From NCBI RefSeq assembly GCF_001424985.1, contig NZ_LMDA01000001.1, positions 877,599-941,598 on the forward strand: 64,000 bases of DNA, in the 5' to 3' direction. A program made the translations under genes and the position numbers. The stretch is from Rhizobium sp. Root1212. Its GTDB lineage: Bacteria > Pseudomonadota > Alphaproteobacteria > Rhizobiales > Rhizobiaceae. Below, one piece after another: positions 8,631 to 17,452 of the stretch (positions are counted from its first letter, which is position 1; each line of letters begins with the position of its first letter). The notes under the pieces are model-generated. The model worked only from the letters and a program-made list of their open reading frames with translations, did no database searches and was not told the origin of the DNA.

Positions 8631-9290
8631 TTAGCGTTCCTTCATATTGTTGTCGTGCGCTTTGATCGCTTCTTCAACATCATCGTAATAGATTAATTTA
8701 CCATTTTCCAAAACAATGCCGCTGTCACAATATTCGCGGATCGTACCGGTGCTGTGGGAAACCATGATTACGTCAGATTCCTGCAATCTTGTATTGAAGA
8801 CGGCTTGGCATTTCTTCTTGAAGTTTGTGTCTCCGACCGCAGTAATCTCATCGACGAGATAATAGTCGAAATTCACCCCCATGCTCAAGCCAAAGGCAAG
8901 ACGCGCTTTCATGCCTGAAGAATAGGTATTCACCGGCGCCCGAAAAAAAGCGCCGAGTTCCGCAAAATCCGCGACATAGTCAACGAGGGTGCTGGTATCG
9001 ACACCGTAAATACGCGCAACGAAGCGCACATTCTGTTCGCCGGTCATGCTTCCCTGGAAACTTCCCTGGAAGCCGAGCGGCCAGGAAACCTTGCCTTCGC
9101 GGATGATACGGCCGCTATCGAGACGGATCGTTCCGGCGATCAGGCGCAGCAAAGTCGATTTACCGGCACCGTTGCGGCCCAGCAAACCGATACTCTTGCC
9201 CCGTTGGAGGGTCAGCGACGCATCATTGATGATCGGCTTCTTGATGCCCTTGGTGCGCGCAAACTTTGTCGCCTGATCGAGCCGTATCAT
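8631..9290 (-). CDS. rkpS: KpsT/RkpS-type capsule ABC exporter ATP-binding subunit
   Basis: A 219-residue ABC ATPase of the polysaccharide-exporter subfamily. It has Walker A GRNGAGKS (38-45), a YSSGMKAR signature in place of LSGGQ, Walker B LVDEI and a switch His in VSHSTG. Short length and the SSGM signature are typical of KpsT/Wzt-type ATPases lacking a carbohydrate-binding domain. It powers export of the lipid-linked capsule chain through the KpsM-type permease, whose stop codon it overlaps by 4 bp. Base composition in places is slightly lower in GC than the neighbours, common for capsule genes. Confidence 0.93.
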   Translation of the reverse strand: MIRLDQATKFARTKGIKKPIINDASLTLQRGKSIGLLGRNGAGKSTLLRLIAGTIRLDSGRIIREGKVSWPLGFQGSFQGSMTGEQNVRFVARIYGVDTSTLVDYVADFAELGAFFRAPVNTYSSGMKARLAFGLSMGVNFDYYLVDEITAVGDTNFKKKCQAVFNTRLQESDVIMVSHSTGTIREYCDSGIVLENGKLIYYDDVEEAIKAHDNNMKER

Positions 9291-10090
9291 TCGTTTCTCA
9301 AGAGGGAGGAAGAAAAAGTAAACAAAACCATGCCCGTAAACAATGTCAAAAATGCGAAGCTATGTAGATAGGCCGTATCCAGGCCGATCGCGCGATAACC
9401 TTCGTAGAAACCCGTCCTGAAAAGCATCGTGACGTGAATGAGCGGATTGAGCAAAACGATATCACGATAGGGCAACGGCAGCGAATCCGGCAGGAAAAAA
9501 ACGCCGGACAGCAGGAAAAGCGGGCGATTGATGATCGTGAACAGCTGTTCGTAAAGCGGATATTTTACGAACATGACATTGTTGATCATGCCGGTGCCTA
9601 TACCGAGGATACTGGCGACCAACACGGCCTCAAGGATGGCCGGCCAATGCAATGAAGGTGGCGTGCGTAGAGATGCGATGATAACGCCGAGGACAATGCA
9701 GGCAACCAGCACCGTCGTCATCAGTTGCAGCAGAGATCGTGCAGTAATGGTGTCGATCGGTGCGACATTGGGATAGCTGAGCAGCGAACGATTGGCTTTC
9801 ACCGATCCGTTGAGATAGCTGGTCATCGCCTGATAGAATTGAAAGCCGATATAGCCGGTCGCAAAGAACAGCGGAAAGCTGGTGCCCAGCGCCGGCGTGT
9901 GCGTGATCGCCTGGAAAAGCAGGGTCATCAGCGCCACATGGGCCGCGGGGTCGAGCAGCGCCCAGACATAGCCACCCGGCTTGCTGCCGAAACGCGCTTC
10001 CATCTCGCGGACAAGCAGTGCGCACACCACACGGATATGTGTCACGAAGACGTTCACGACAATCCTTTGCTTCGTTTGCGGCAGCAGCAA
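9287..10090 (-). CDS. rkpT: KpsM/RkpT-type capsule ABC exporter permease
   Basis: A 267-residue ABC-2 type membrane protein with about six hydrophobic segments and the family-typical N-terminal amphipathic stretch VVCALLVREMEARFG. The NPLIHVTMLFRTGFYEGY motif near the C-terminus is characteristic of KpsM/CtrC/BexB permeases. Together with the overlapping ATPase gene and the KpsE-like gene it makes an operon for export of the K-antigen across the inner membrane. The start is the in-frame ATG at 10090. Confidence 0.92.
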   Translation of the reverse strand: MLLPQTKQRIVVNVFVTHIRVVCALLVREMEARFGSKPGGYVWALLDPAAHVALMTLLFQAITHTPALGTSFPLFFATGYIGFQFYQAMTSYLNGSVKANRSLLSYPNVAPIDTITARSLLQLMTTVLVACIVLGVIIASLRTPPSLHWPAILEAVLVASILGIGTGMINNVMFVKYPLYEQLFTIINRPLFLLSGVFFLPDSLPLPYRDIVLLNPLIHVTMLFRTGFYEGYRAIGLDTAYLHSFAFLTLFTGMVLFTFSSSLLRNE

Positions 10091-10166
10091 GCATAGGGCT
10101 GCAAGCCTTTAGCTGTGATCCAATTCCGGGCGCTTTTCAAGTTACAGACCCTTAAATGCAGGACGG

Positions 10167-11465
10167 TCACTCGTCGAACGGATAAAGCAACCGGCCTATG
10201 CTGCGCTGTTTTGGTGCGGCGAGTTCGCGAAAGAACTCGATCGGGTTTTCACGGAATACTTCCGCATCGCGGTCGTTGCCAATTCGTTTGACCACCTCGG
10301 CCACGACAGGCGTTAGAAGATGACGCCAGCCGAGGACGCCATAGGCGCCCCATGGTTTCCAGGCAGGCCCGACTGGCTTGCCTTTGGGCGGCTGCGGAGG
10401 AGGATCGGCGAGATGGCGCTCGATCAGCGCAACTGTCGCTTCGAAAGAAACCTCGACGCCGCTGACAGGGTCGAAATAACGTGGATAAAGCAGATAGGCA
10501 CCAGCAAACAGCGCCTGCAGGCTAAGCTTTCTGCCGCGGCGGGTGTTCGGCTGCCGGTCGTCCGTCAGGCTCCAGCCGGCGTAGAAGGGTGAGCCGCAAA
10601 CCGTCACCTTCAGCCCGCGCATGAGCGCTTCGAAGCCGGCAAGCGAGGTGATAGTATAGACATGGTCCACCGTCTCGAAGGCGCGGGACATCGACAGTGG
10701 CCGGTCGATGATATCGCAGAGACTAGCCACATCGGCCGGATTCGACTGGGCAAGCCGGATGCGGTTCAGGATATCGGGATGCGGCTTGTAGATGATCTGC
10801 GCGCCAGGATTTTCCTGTGCAGCCAGACGCACGAGATCGTTGTTGGTGAAAGGCCGGTCGCAGCCATAGAGAATGGACGCATCATCCTCCACCTGGCCGA
10901 TCACGAGGACGCGCTTACGATCCTTCGGCCCGTAGAGGGTGGCGACATCCGTATCGTTGAAAGAATTGTATTTGCTGACGCCGGTTTCCAACAGGAAACG
11001 GATGCCCTTTTCGGCGCGGGCAAGCAGCTCCGGATGACCGTCAAAATCATAGGTCGACAGCAACAGCTCGAGATCCGACGGAAAACGGCTGTCGAAATAG
11101 ACGGTGCCGCTGTCGAGTGCGAGTGAAAGCGGCGGCGTTCGGCTGGCATTCGGCACCAGCGAGCGGACGAAGCCGTCCTCCATGAAAAACAGGCGAATGC
11201 CGTGCCGGTGGGCGAATTCCCGGAGCCCCTCCGGTGCCCGAACGCTCCAGACGAAGATTTCCGGCTCATCTTCCGCCAGAATCCGCGGCGCCCATTCGTC
11301 TCGAAAGGCCTCGGCAGAAATGTAGAGCGGCACATAATGAAACTGACGGTGGGGAAAGCAGCGTTCCAGGATCGGCCGTTTCCACCCGTGGAAATGCAAG
11401 GCAAAAGTCGGGGTCCGCCGTGGATTGGCGGCGCTTTCCACAACGATAGGCTGACTGACGTCCAA
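10167..11465 (-). CDS. KpsC-like capsule Kdo transferase, single-domain
   Basis: A Capsule_synth-family protein with the FMEDGFVRS motif (the E-DGF-RS signature of KpsC-type beta-Kdo transferases), an IIYKPHPDI motif and a TSLAGFEALMRG motif. KpsC of E. coli has two tandem glycosyltransferase domains in about 670 residues; this protein has only one, like rhizobial RkpZ/LpsZ. It probably extends the Kdo linker that anchors the capsule. The frame opens at 11588, overlapping the end of kpsF by 65 bp; I prefer the TTG at 11465, with AAGAGAG upstream, because the extra residues are low-complexity and the conserved domain starts after it. The start is uncertain. Confidence 0.78.
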   Translation of the reverse strand: MDVSQPIVVESAANPRRTPTFALHFHGWKRPILERCFPHRQFHYVPLYISAEAFRDEWAPRILAEDEPEIFVWSVRAPEGLREFAHRHGIRLFFMEDGFVRSLVPNASRTPPLSLALDSGTVYFDSRFPSDLELLLSTYDFDGHPELLARAEKGIRFLLETGVSKYNSFNDTDVATLYGPKDRKRVLVIGQVEDDASILYGCDRPFTNNDLVRLAAQENPGAQIIYKPHPDILNRIRLAQSNPADVASLCDIIDRPLSMSRAFETVDHVYTITSLAGFEALMRGLKVTVCGSPFYAGWSLTDDRQPNTRRGRKLSLQALFAGAYLLYPRYFDPVSGVEVSFEATVALIERHLADPPPQPPKGKPVGPAWKPWGAYGVLGWRHLLTPVVAEVVKRIGNDRDAEVFRENPIEFFRELAAPKQRSIGRLLYPFDE

Positions 11466-11523
11466 TGCAGCTCTCTTGCGGCCGCTTTCAGCACAGGCAA
11501 AGCCTGCGCCCGAGCAGCCGTTC

Positions 11524-12534
11524 TTAGACGACCCCTGCCCGCAGGAGATCGTGGATATGAAGAATGCCGCAGGCAAGACCCTCTTCATCGACGATGAACA
11601 GTACTGTTACCTTCTGCGACTGCATCATTTCCATGGCAGCACTGGCCAGCAGGCTGCCCTTGATGACACGTGGATGATGCGACATGACGGTATCGACGGT
11701 TTCCAGAAGCAGGTTCTGCGACATATGCCGGCGCAAGTCGCCATCGGTGATGACGCCGACGAGCTTGCCCTCGGCGTCGGCAATGCCGACGACACCAAAA
11801 CCCTTGGCCGACATCTGGATCACCGCATCGCCCATCGAACTGCCCAGCGGCAGGATCGGCATCGCCTCGCCGACATGGGCAAGCTCACCGGCATGGAGCA
11901 GTTGCGCACCGAGCTTGCCGCCCGGATGATAGGTCTTGAAATCCTGGGCGGAGAAACCGTGCCGCTCCAGAAGCGCAATCGCCAGCGCATCGCCGACGGC
12001 AAGCTGCAACAGCGCTGAGGTCGTAGGCGCAAGCCCGTGCGGGCAAGCCTCCTGCACCTTGGGCAGGGTAATCGCCACGTCGGAGTTGCGTGCCAGCAAG
12101 CTTTCCGCATTCGATGTAATGGAAATAACGGCAACGTTGAAGCGTTTGGCATAAGCGAGCATCGGGCCAAGCTCGACCGTCTCGCCCGACCAGGAGAGCA
12201 AGATCAGCAGGTCGTCGGAGGTGACCATGCCGAGATCGCCGTGGCTTGCTTCCGTCGGATGAACGAAATAAGCCGATGTACCGGTCGATGCCATTGTGGC
12301 GGCGATCTTGCGGCCGATATGGCCGCTCTTGCCGACGCCGGAAACGACCACGCGGCCGCGGCGATCGGCGATCAGCCCAACAGCATCGACGAAGCTGCCG
12401 GCAAAAGCTGCGTCCGTCTGGAAACGGGCGGAAAAGACATTAACACCTTCGACTGTAGTCGCGATCGATCGCGTGACCGATTCCAGAACGGCATTGTCCT
12501 GCTGCGTGTAAGTATCCACTTGCCTAAGACCCAT
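11524..12534 (-). CDS. kpsF: KpsF/KdsD-type D-arabinose-5-phosphate isomerase
   Basis: 336 residues with an N-terminal SIS sugar-isomerase domain (about 40-185; GVGKSGHIGRKIAATMASTG, then LLILLSWSGET) and two C-terminal CBS domains (about 205-335). It interconverts ribulose-5-phosphate and arabinose-5-phosphate, the first committed step to Kdo. In a capsule cluster it supplies Kdo, or related 3-deoxy-octulosonic acids, for the linker and repeat unit. It is the first gene of the minus-strand kps block. The ATG at 12534 lies after a leader with no competing start. Confidence 0.92.
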   Translation of the reverse strand: MGLRQVDTYTQQDNAVLESVTRSIATTVEGVNVFSARFQTDAAFAGSFVDAVGLIADRRGRVVVSGVGKSGHIGRKIAATMASTGTSAYFVHPTEASHGDLGMVTSDDLLILLSWSGETVELGPMLAYAKRFNVAVISITSNAESLLARNSDVAITLPKVQEACPHGLAPTTSALLQLAVGDALAIALLERHGFSAQDFKTYHPGGKLGAQLLHAGELAHVGEAMPILPLGSSMGDAVIQMSAKGFGVVGIADAEGKLVGVITDGDLRRHMSQNLLLETVDTVMSHHPRVIKGSLLASAAMEMMQSQKVTVLFIVDEEGLACGILHIHDLLRAGVV

Positions 12535-12699
12535 GTTCCGGCTCCGTTTGTTTATTGCGACGCGCTTATATCAGTTGCAGCGCAGCATCAATTCAAAATG
12601 GCTGATTGAGCGCCTTTTCCCGATGTGCTGTGCCTTTTTCAAGGCAGATCGCCACAATTGCTGTGTTATTTAACCGTGAAACCGCTGATTCAGGGGCCT

Positions 12700-13161
12700 T
12701 CAGCCCGCATGCGCCGCTGCCGCCGGCTCTTCGTCGAGCGGCAGCGCGCCACCGCGACAGAAATCTTCCAGCGTCATCGTGTCGAGAATATCAGCGATCG
12801 CATCACGCACCGTCGTCATCGAGCGGCGCACTTCACAGGTATCGGGATCGTTACAATCGTCGCAGACTTCATAGGCCGTGCGGCTGGCGCAGCGGATCGG
12901 CGCCAATGGGCCATCGAGTGTGCGGATGACCTGGCCGATCCTGATCTCGGAAGCCGGCCGCGACAGCGAATAGCCGCCGCCCGGTCCCTTCTTCGAACGC
13001 AGGATACCCGCATTGCGAAGCTCGAGCAGAATAGTATCGAGAAATTTCTTCGGAATGTTGTTGCGGGTGGCGATTTCCGTGATGAAGGCGGTTTCGCCCG
13101 GATCGAGACTGGCGAGATCCACCAGCGCCTTCAATCCGTATTTTCCCTTTTTCGTCAGCAT
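12700..13161 (-). CDS. Rrf2-family transcriptional regulator with four clustered cysteines
   Basis: A 153-residue Rrf2 protein with an N-terminal winged helix (about 1-75, with a GPGGGYSLSRP wing) and a dimerisation helix. The cysteines C91, C100, C103 and C109 sit where IscR, NsrR and RirA bind an iron-sulfur cluster, with an additional cysteine near 136. It probably senses iron, iron-sulfur status, NO or sulfur/cysteine. It differs from RirA at the N-terminus. It is transcribed alone; the target is not evident from the neighbours. Confidence 0.85.
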   Translation of the reverse strand: MLTKKGKYGLKALVDLASLDPGETAFITEIATRNNIPKKFLDTILLELRNAGILRSKKGPGGGYSLSRPASEIRIGQVIRTLDGPLAPIRCASRTAYEVCDDCNDPDTCEVRRSMTTVRDAIADILDTMTLEDFCRGGALPLDEEPAAAAHAG

Positions 13162-13383
13162 CGCTGTTCACTCTTTTCGCCGACAACGACAAAGCCGTCA
13201 TCCGCTCACCGGTACAAATCCACAGGCATGTTACAAGAACACTTATGCCAATACACCGATTTAGTGAAAAGAGCCACCAAAAGCCTGCTGGCGACAGTCA
13301 AGACGCAGCTTTCGCGAAATAACGCGCAGAAAGGGCCGCGCGAGCCGGAAAAAATCGCGCGGTCTCCTACGTTTTAGCGAGAA

Positions 13384-13605
13384 TCAGGCAGCGACGAACT
13401 GGCCTTCCTGCTTGGAATATGCGTTGGCAGCGCTGCGGCGGGTCACCAACTGGCGCACCGCAGCCTTGGCCTCGTCTGCCGAGCGGAACTGCCGATCGTC
13501 CAAGTCCCAGACATGATATTTTACGGCAACAAATTTATAACGGCCCGCATCCGGGACCAGAACACCGACGGCTTCGCCGCCGAACTCGATAACCTGCTTG
13601 CTCAT
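13384..13605 (-). CDS. Small conserved hypothetical protein
   Basis: About 73 residues, starting at the ATG at 13605 with GGAG about 8 bp upstream; a GTG 18 bp further upstream is also in frame. The composition is that of a soluble alpha/beta protein: a beta-rich first half (VGVLVPDAGRYKFVAVKYHVW) and a helix (SADEAKAAVRQLV). I do not recognise a functional family. Real coding is supported by the ribosome-binding site and a regular amino-acid pattern. It converges on nothing and appears monocistronic. Confidence 0.6.
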   Translation of the reverse strand: MSKQVIEFGGEAVGVLVPDAGRYKFVAVKYHVWDLDDRQFRSADEAKAAVRQLVTRRSAANAYSKQEGQFVAA

Positions 13606-13677
13606 AACAAACGCTCCATCCACGCCGTAGCGTGGGTTGAATTAAAATCGTGCAATTTCGAAAAGGGCTTGGCTGAA

Positions 13678-13767
13678 TCACATTCGCCGAAGGCGAAGGC
13701 TGCTCAGGGCTTTCGTTGTACGACAATAGGAACGCGCACCGAGGAAAGCGGTCTGGATCGTAAACAT
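13678..13767 (-). CDS. Possible 29-residue small ORF
   Basis: In the roughly 430-bp gap between the small hypothetical gene and the secDF terminator, the minus strand has an ATG preceded by a strong GGAGGG ribosome-binding site and a 29-codon frame (MFTIQTAFLGARSY...). The product is basic, with no recognised domain. It could be a real small protein or chance. The rest of the gap (13768-14030) shows no gene. Confidence 0.22.
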   Translation of the reverse strand: MFTIQTAFLGARSYCRTTKALSSLRLRRM

Positions 13768-14031
13768 GACACCCTCCTTCGGCAGGGCCTGCGCCACAGG
13801 TTCGGCAGGCCGGTTGAGACAATCCCGCTTCGGTTGCCTTAGCGGAATGAGGGCAAATTACGGGAACACACCCGCCCAGTCAATGAAAATCACTGAACAG
13901 GAGAAAATAGTACCGGTATTGCTCATCAAAGGACGCAATTCCGGATAATTTTTCCTGCATTCACCCGTCTGCGGAACGACAATCCAAAATCATCCCGCCA
14001 TAACGCGAATCAATAACCTGTATCTGCGACG

Positions 14032-14066
14032 AAAAAAGGGCGGCCCTTTCGGACCGCCCTTTTTCA
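14032..14066 (-). terminator. Rho-independent terminator downstream of secDF
   Basis: A GC-rich hairpin (GGGCGGCCC / GGACCGCCC with a TTTC loop) is flanked by an A-run on the left and T-run on the right. It lies 21 bp beyond the secDF stop codon, and the flanking runs let it work on both strands. Confidence 0.85.
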
Positions 14067-14086
14067 AGATTCGCAAAGCAGGATGC

Positions 14087-16615
14087 TCAGCTCTTGGCCG
14101 CATCCGCAGCCGGCGCCCGCGTCGTCTCGCGATCCTTCCACCAGCGGCTGAGGAACAGCAGGATCGGGCCGCCGATATAGATCGACGATGTCGTCGCGAC
14201 GACGACCCCGAAAACCATCGGCCAGGCGAAGGGCTTGACCGGATCGCCGCCCCAGATCGCCATCGGCACCAGCGAGGCGAGGATGGCGACCGAGGTGAAG
14301 ATGCATCGCATGATCACCTGGTTGATCGACAGGTCGATGAGTTCGGAGAACGGCATCGTCTTGTACTTGCGCAGGTTTTCACGCATGCGGTCGTAGACGA
14401 CGACCTTGTCGTTGACGGAGTAGCCGATCAGCGTCAGCACCGCGGCGATGGCCGTCAAGTTGAAGTCGATGCCCGTCAGCGCGAAGAAGCCGATCATCTT
14501 GGTGATATCCAGAAGCAGCGTCACGATGGCGCCGACAGCGAAGTGCCACTCGAACCGCCACCAGATGTAGATCAGGATCGCCAGCATGGCGAGACCGACG
14601 GCGAGGAAGCCGGAGCGGGCAAGCTCGGCGCTGATGGTCGGGCCGACGACTTCGGTGCGTTCGAAGGTCGCGTCCGGCACGACTTCGCTGACAGCTGTCT
14701 TGATCGCATTGAGCGCAACCGTCTGCTGGGCTTCGCCGCCTTCCTGGCGCTGAACGCGCACCAGAACGGCCTTGCCCTGGTCGAAGTCCTGCAGCGCCAC
14801 TTCGCCGATGTTCAGTTCCTCGAGCTTGGAGCGCATGGCGGCGAGATCGAGCGGCTGCTTGGAGGTGGCTTCCACCTGGATACCGCCGACGAAGTCGATG
14901 CCGTAGTTGAGGCCCGGATGGAAGAACAGGATGACCGAGCTGATCGACAGGAAGGCCGACATGCCGATGGCGACGAAACGACCACGCATGAAGGAGAAGG
15001 TCGGGATGCTCGGAACCTTGCCGATGATCGAATGGATCTCGATCTTCTTCAGCTTCTGGCGGATGACCAGCTCGTGCATCATCGCGCGGACGACGGTGAT
15101 CGAGGTGAACATCGAGATGAGGATACCGATCATCATGGTGATGGCGAAGCCACGCACCGGACCGGTGCCGAACATGAACAGGAGCACCGTGCCGACGAGG
15201 GTCGTGACGTTGCCGTCGACGATGGTCGCAAAAGCCTTGCCGAAGCCGACATCCAGCGCCTTCATCGCGCCGGCACCGCCCGCCGTTTCTTCACGGATAC
15301 GGGCGTTGATCAGGATGTTGGCATCGACAGCCATGCCGATACCCAGAATGATACCGGCGATACCGGGCAAGGTCAGCGTCGAGCCCAGCATGGCCAGAAC
15401 CGCGACCGTCAGGATGGTGTGCAGGATCAGGCCGAGGATCGCGACCACGCCCCAGGTCGTATAGAGCGACAGCATCATCACGCAAACGGCGATGAAGCCG
15501 GCAAGACCGGTGTAGATGCCCATGCGGATCGAGTCGGAACCGAGATTCGGGCCGACAGAACGCTCTTCGATGATGGTGAGCGGGGCCGGCAGGGCACCGG
15601 AACGCAGCAGCGCGGAGAGAACCGTCGCTTCCTGGGCGGTGAAGTTGCCGCTGATCTGGCCCTGGCCGCCGACGATCGGCTCGCGGATGACCGGGGCGGT
15701 CAGCACCTTGCCGTCGAGGACGATGGCGAAGGGACGGCCGACATTGTCACGGGTGATTTCCGCGAACTGGCGGGCACCCTGCGCATCGAAGGTGAAGGAG
15801 ACGATCGGCTCGTTGGTCTGCTGGTTGAAACCGGCCTTGGCATCGGCCAGACGCTCGCCGGAAATGGCGATGCGGCTTTCGACCGGATATTTGTTGCCGT
15901 CGTTGGCGCCCGGCAGGATATCGACGCCGCGCGGGGCCGGCTGGTTCACGTCGACCGTCTGGTCGAGCATGTGGAAACTCATCTGCGCTGTCGAGCCGAG
16001 CAGTTGGCGCAGGCGGGTCGGGTCCTGCAGGCCCGGAAGCTGGACGAGAATGCGATCGGAGCCGACACGCTGGATCAGGGGCTCGGCAACGCCGACCTGG
16101 TCGACACGGCGACGGATGATCTCAAGGCTCTGGTCGACGGCAGCCGTCATGCGCTCGGTGAGACCGGCTTCCGTCTGCTTGATGGTGATCGTGTCGTCGG
16201 CGGTCGTGACCTCGATATCGGCGCTGGCCGTGCCGAAGCCGAGCGCGCCAGCCGGAACGGCCAGTTCCTGGATCTTCGGCAGAACCTTGTCGCGATCGGC
16301 CGGGTCGGTGATCTTGACCTGGATCGTATCGCCGGCGATGCGGGCGGACGAAACCGGAACGCGCTCGCCGCGCAGAACGCCGCGGATGTCATCCAGCAGC
16401 GTATTCAGACGCGCCCTGCGCAGGCCGGCGGCATCGACCTCGAGAACGAGATGCGAACCACCGCGCAGGTCGAGACCGAGGGTGACCGGATGCACCGGCA
16501 GGAAAGCGGAATAACGCTCGCGCGTTTCCGGCGAAAGAACGTTGGGGAGCACCGCGAGTATCCCGAAGAGGGTAATCGCGACATAGGCCAAGGCGGCCCA
16601 TTTCGAAGTGCGCAT
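14087..16615 (-). CDS. secDF: Fused SecD-SecF protein translocase subunit
   Basis: 842 residues combining SecD and SecF, each with six membrane helices and a large periplasmic domain. The SecD half starts at the N-terminal helix and has GLDLRGG; the SecF half begins near residue 530 (SFMRGRFVAIG) and carries GIDFVGG. SecDF uses the proton motive force to pull exported proteins out of the SecYEG channel. The single-chain fusion is regular in Rhizobiaceae and Bacillus. A terminator follows directly, so it ends its operon. A large open frame antisense to this gene is a GC-rich shadow. Confidence 0.96.
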   Translation of the reverse strand: MRTSKWAALAYVAITLFGILAVLPNVLSPETRERYSAFLPVHPVTLGLDLRGGSHLVLEVDAAGLRRARLNTLLDDIRGVLRGERVPVSSARIAGDTIQVKITDPADRDKVLPKIQELAVPAGALGFGTASADIEVTTADDTITIKQTEAGLTERMTAAVDQSLEIIRRRVDQVGVAEPLIQRVGSDRILVQLPGLQDPTRLRQLLGSTAQMSFHMLDQTVDVNQPAPRGVDILPGANDGNKYPVESRIAISGERLADAKAGFNQQTNEPIVSFTFDAQGARQFAEITRDNVGRPFAIVLDGKVLTAPVIREPIVGGQGQISGNFTAQEATVLSALLRSGALPAPLTIIEERSVGPNLGSDSIRMGIYTGLAGFIAVCVMMLSLYTTWGVVAILGLILHTILTVAVLAMLGSTLTLPGIAGIILGIGMAVDANILINARIREETAGGAGAMKALDVGFGKAFATIVDGNVTTLVGTVLLFMFGTGPVRGFAITMMIGILISMFTSITVVRAMMHELVIRQKLKKIEIHSIIGKVPSIPTFSFMRGRFVAIGMSAFLSISSVILFFHPGLNYGIDFVGGIQVEATSKQPLDLAAMRSKLEELNIGEVALQDFDQGKAVLVRVQRQEGGEAQQTVALNAIKTAVSEVVPDATFERTEVVGPTISAELARSGFLAVGLAMLAILIYIWWRFEWHFAVGAIVTLLLDITKMIGFFALTGIDFNLTAIAAVLTLIGYSVNDKVVVYDRMRENLRKYKTMPFSELIDLSINQVIMRCIFTSVAILASLVPMAIWGGDPVKPFAWPMVFGVVVATTSSIYIGGPILLFLSRWWKDRETTRAPAADAAKS

Positions 16616-16716
16616 GATTTGTTTCCATCAATGCCTGCCCTCCCGGCGAGCGGGATGCAGGATGCTGTCTGTCATAGGAATAAAACGGCAAGGCCGCGGG
16701 GGCTTAAAAGCCCGAA

Positions 16717-17196
16717 TTACGCAGCAAGCGGCGGGCCGCGCGCCTGCGTGGACCGGCTTTCGGTGTCGCAGCCGGCAGTTTCGACGACGCAGATATCGGC
16801 AATACGGCCATGGATAACGGCTGCAAGGCTGACCGGCGTCGGCAGAAGGAACGGATCGGGGCCGCCGGGCGTGCCCTTGAAATCGCCGCGATCGGCGGTG
16901 AAGCGCAGGTCGGCGGCGGGAAGAGACCGGGTGATATGGCGCGACAGCAGCGTTTCGGGTGCGCTGTTGTCAGGCGCGGAGAAATTGCCGGAATTCTGCT
17001 GGGCGACGAGTCGCGAGGAAAGGATTTGGGCCGAGGCGACGAACTGCATCGCGAAGGCGGCAAACAGAATCCACAGCAGGGCAAAGAGCCTGCCCTTCTG
17101 CCTGCGTTCCGAAATCTCGCCTTCGAAGCCCGTCAAGGAGCGTCCTTTTCTGTAGCGCGCCGATTCAAAGGGCGCGCGAGCGCGCCTAAGAACCAT
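16717..17196 (-). CDS. Hypothetical membrane-anchored protein upstream of secDF
   Basis: 159 residues with a basic N-terminus, one hydrophobic segment (about 36-56, LFALLWILFAAFAMQFVASA) and a polar, Pro/Ala-rich extracytoplasmic part containing a DICVVETAGC stretch. This looks like a single-pass or secreted protein. No family is recognised. It lies about 100 bp upstream of secDF on the same strand and may be cotranscribed. The overlapping plus-strand frame lacks such features. Confidence 0.5.
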   Translation of the reverse strand: MVLRRARAPFESARYRKGRSLTGFEGEISERRQKGRLFALLWILFAAFAMQFVASAQILSSRLVAQQNSGNFSAPDNSAPETLLSRHITRSLPAADLRFTADRGDFKGTPGGPDPFLLPTPVSLAAVIHGRIADICVVETAGCDTESRSTQARGPPLAA

Positions 17197-17284
17197 CGCT
17201 CAGGCGTAAAGTCAAACCTTACCATGTCCAGGCGCGGCCGGACACCCTGGCTATCGGCTTAAACCCGCAAGGCTCAACTGGGAC

Positions 17285-17416
17285 TCCCCCTTCTCCCCAG
17301 CGGGGAGAAGTGCCGAGCGTAGCGAGGCGATGAGGGGGTGGCGCGGCAAATTCAGGCCTCGCGGAGGCGCCCCCTCATCCGCCCTTCGGGCACCTTCTCC
17401 CCGTGGGGGAGAAGGG
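17285..17416. repeat. RIME-like intergenic repeat (copy B)
   Basis: Between the hypothetical gene and the 3' end of aruI lies a mosaic element. A CTTCTCCCC..GGGGAGAAG hairpin, a GATGAGGGGG block, then its inverted partner CCCCCTCATCCGCCC and a second CTTCTCCCC..GGGGAGAAG. It is nearly the same as copy D at 42.8 kb, including the GGCAAATTC spacer. Confidence 0.75.
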
Positions 17417-17452
17417 AAAAAGGAGTATGCTGCGCCCTTCTTCGGGGAACAT

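Noticed and set aside
14543-17155. An 870-codon open frame on the plus strand opposite secDF
   Set aside because: High-GC codon structure of secDF leaves the opposite strand open; the predicted protein is low-complexity (His/Asp/Arg-rich) and matches no family.
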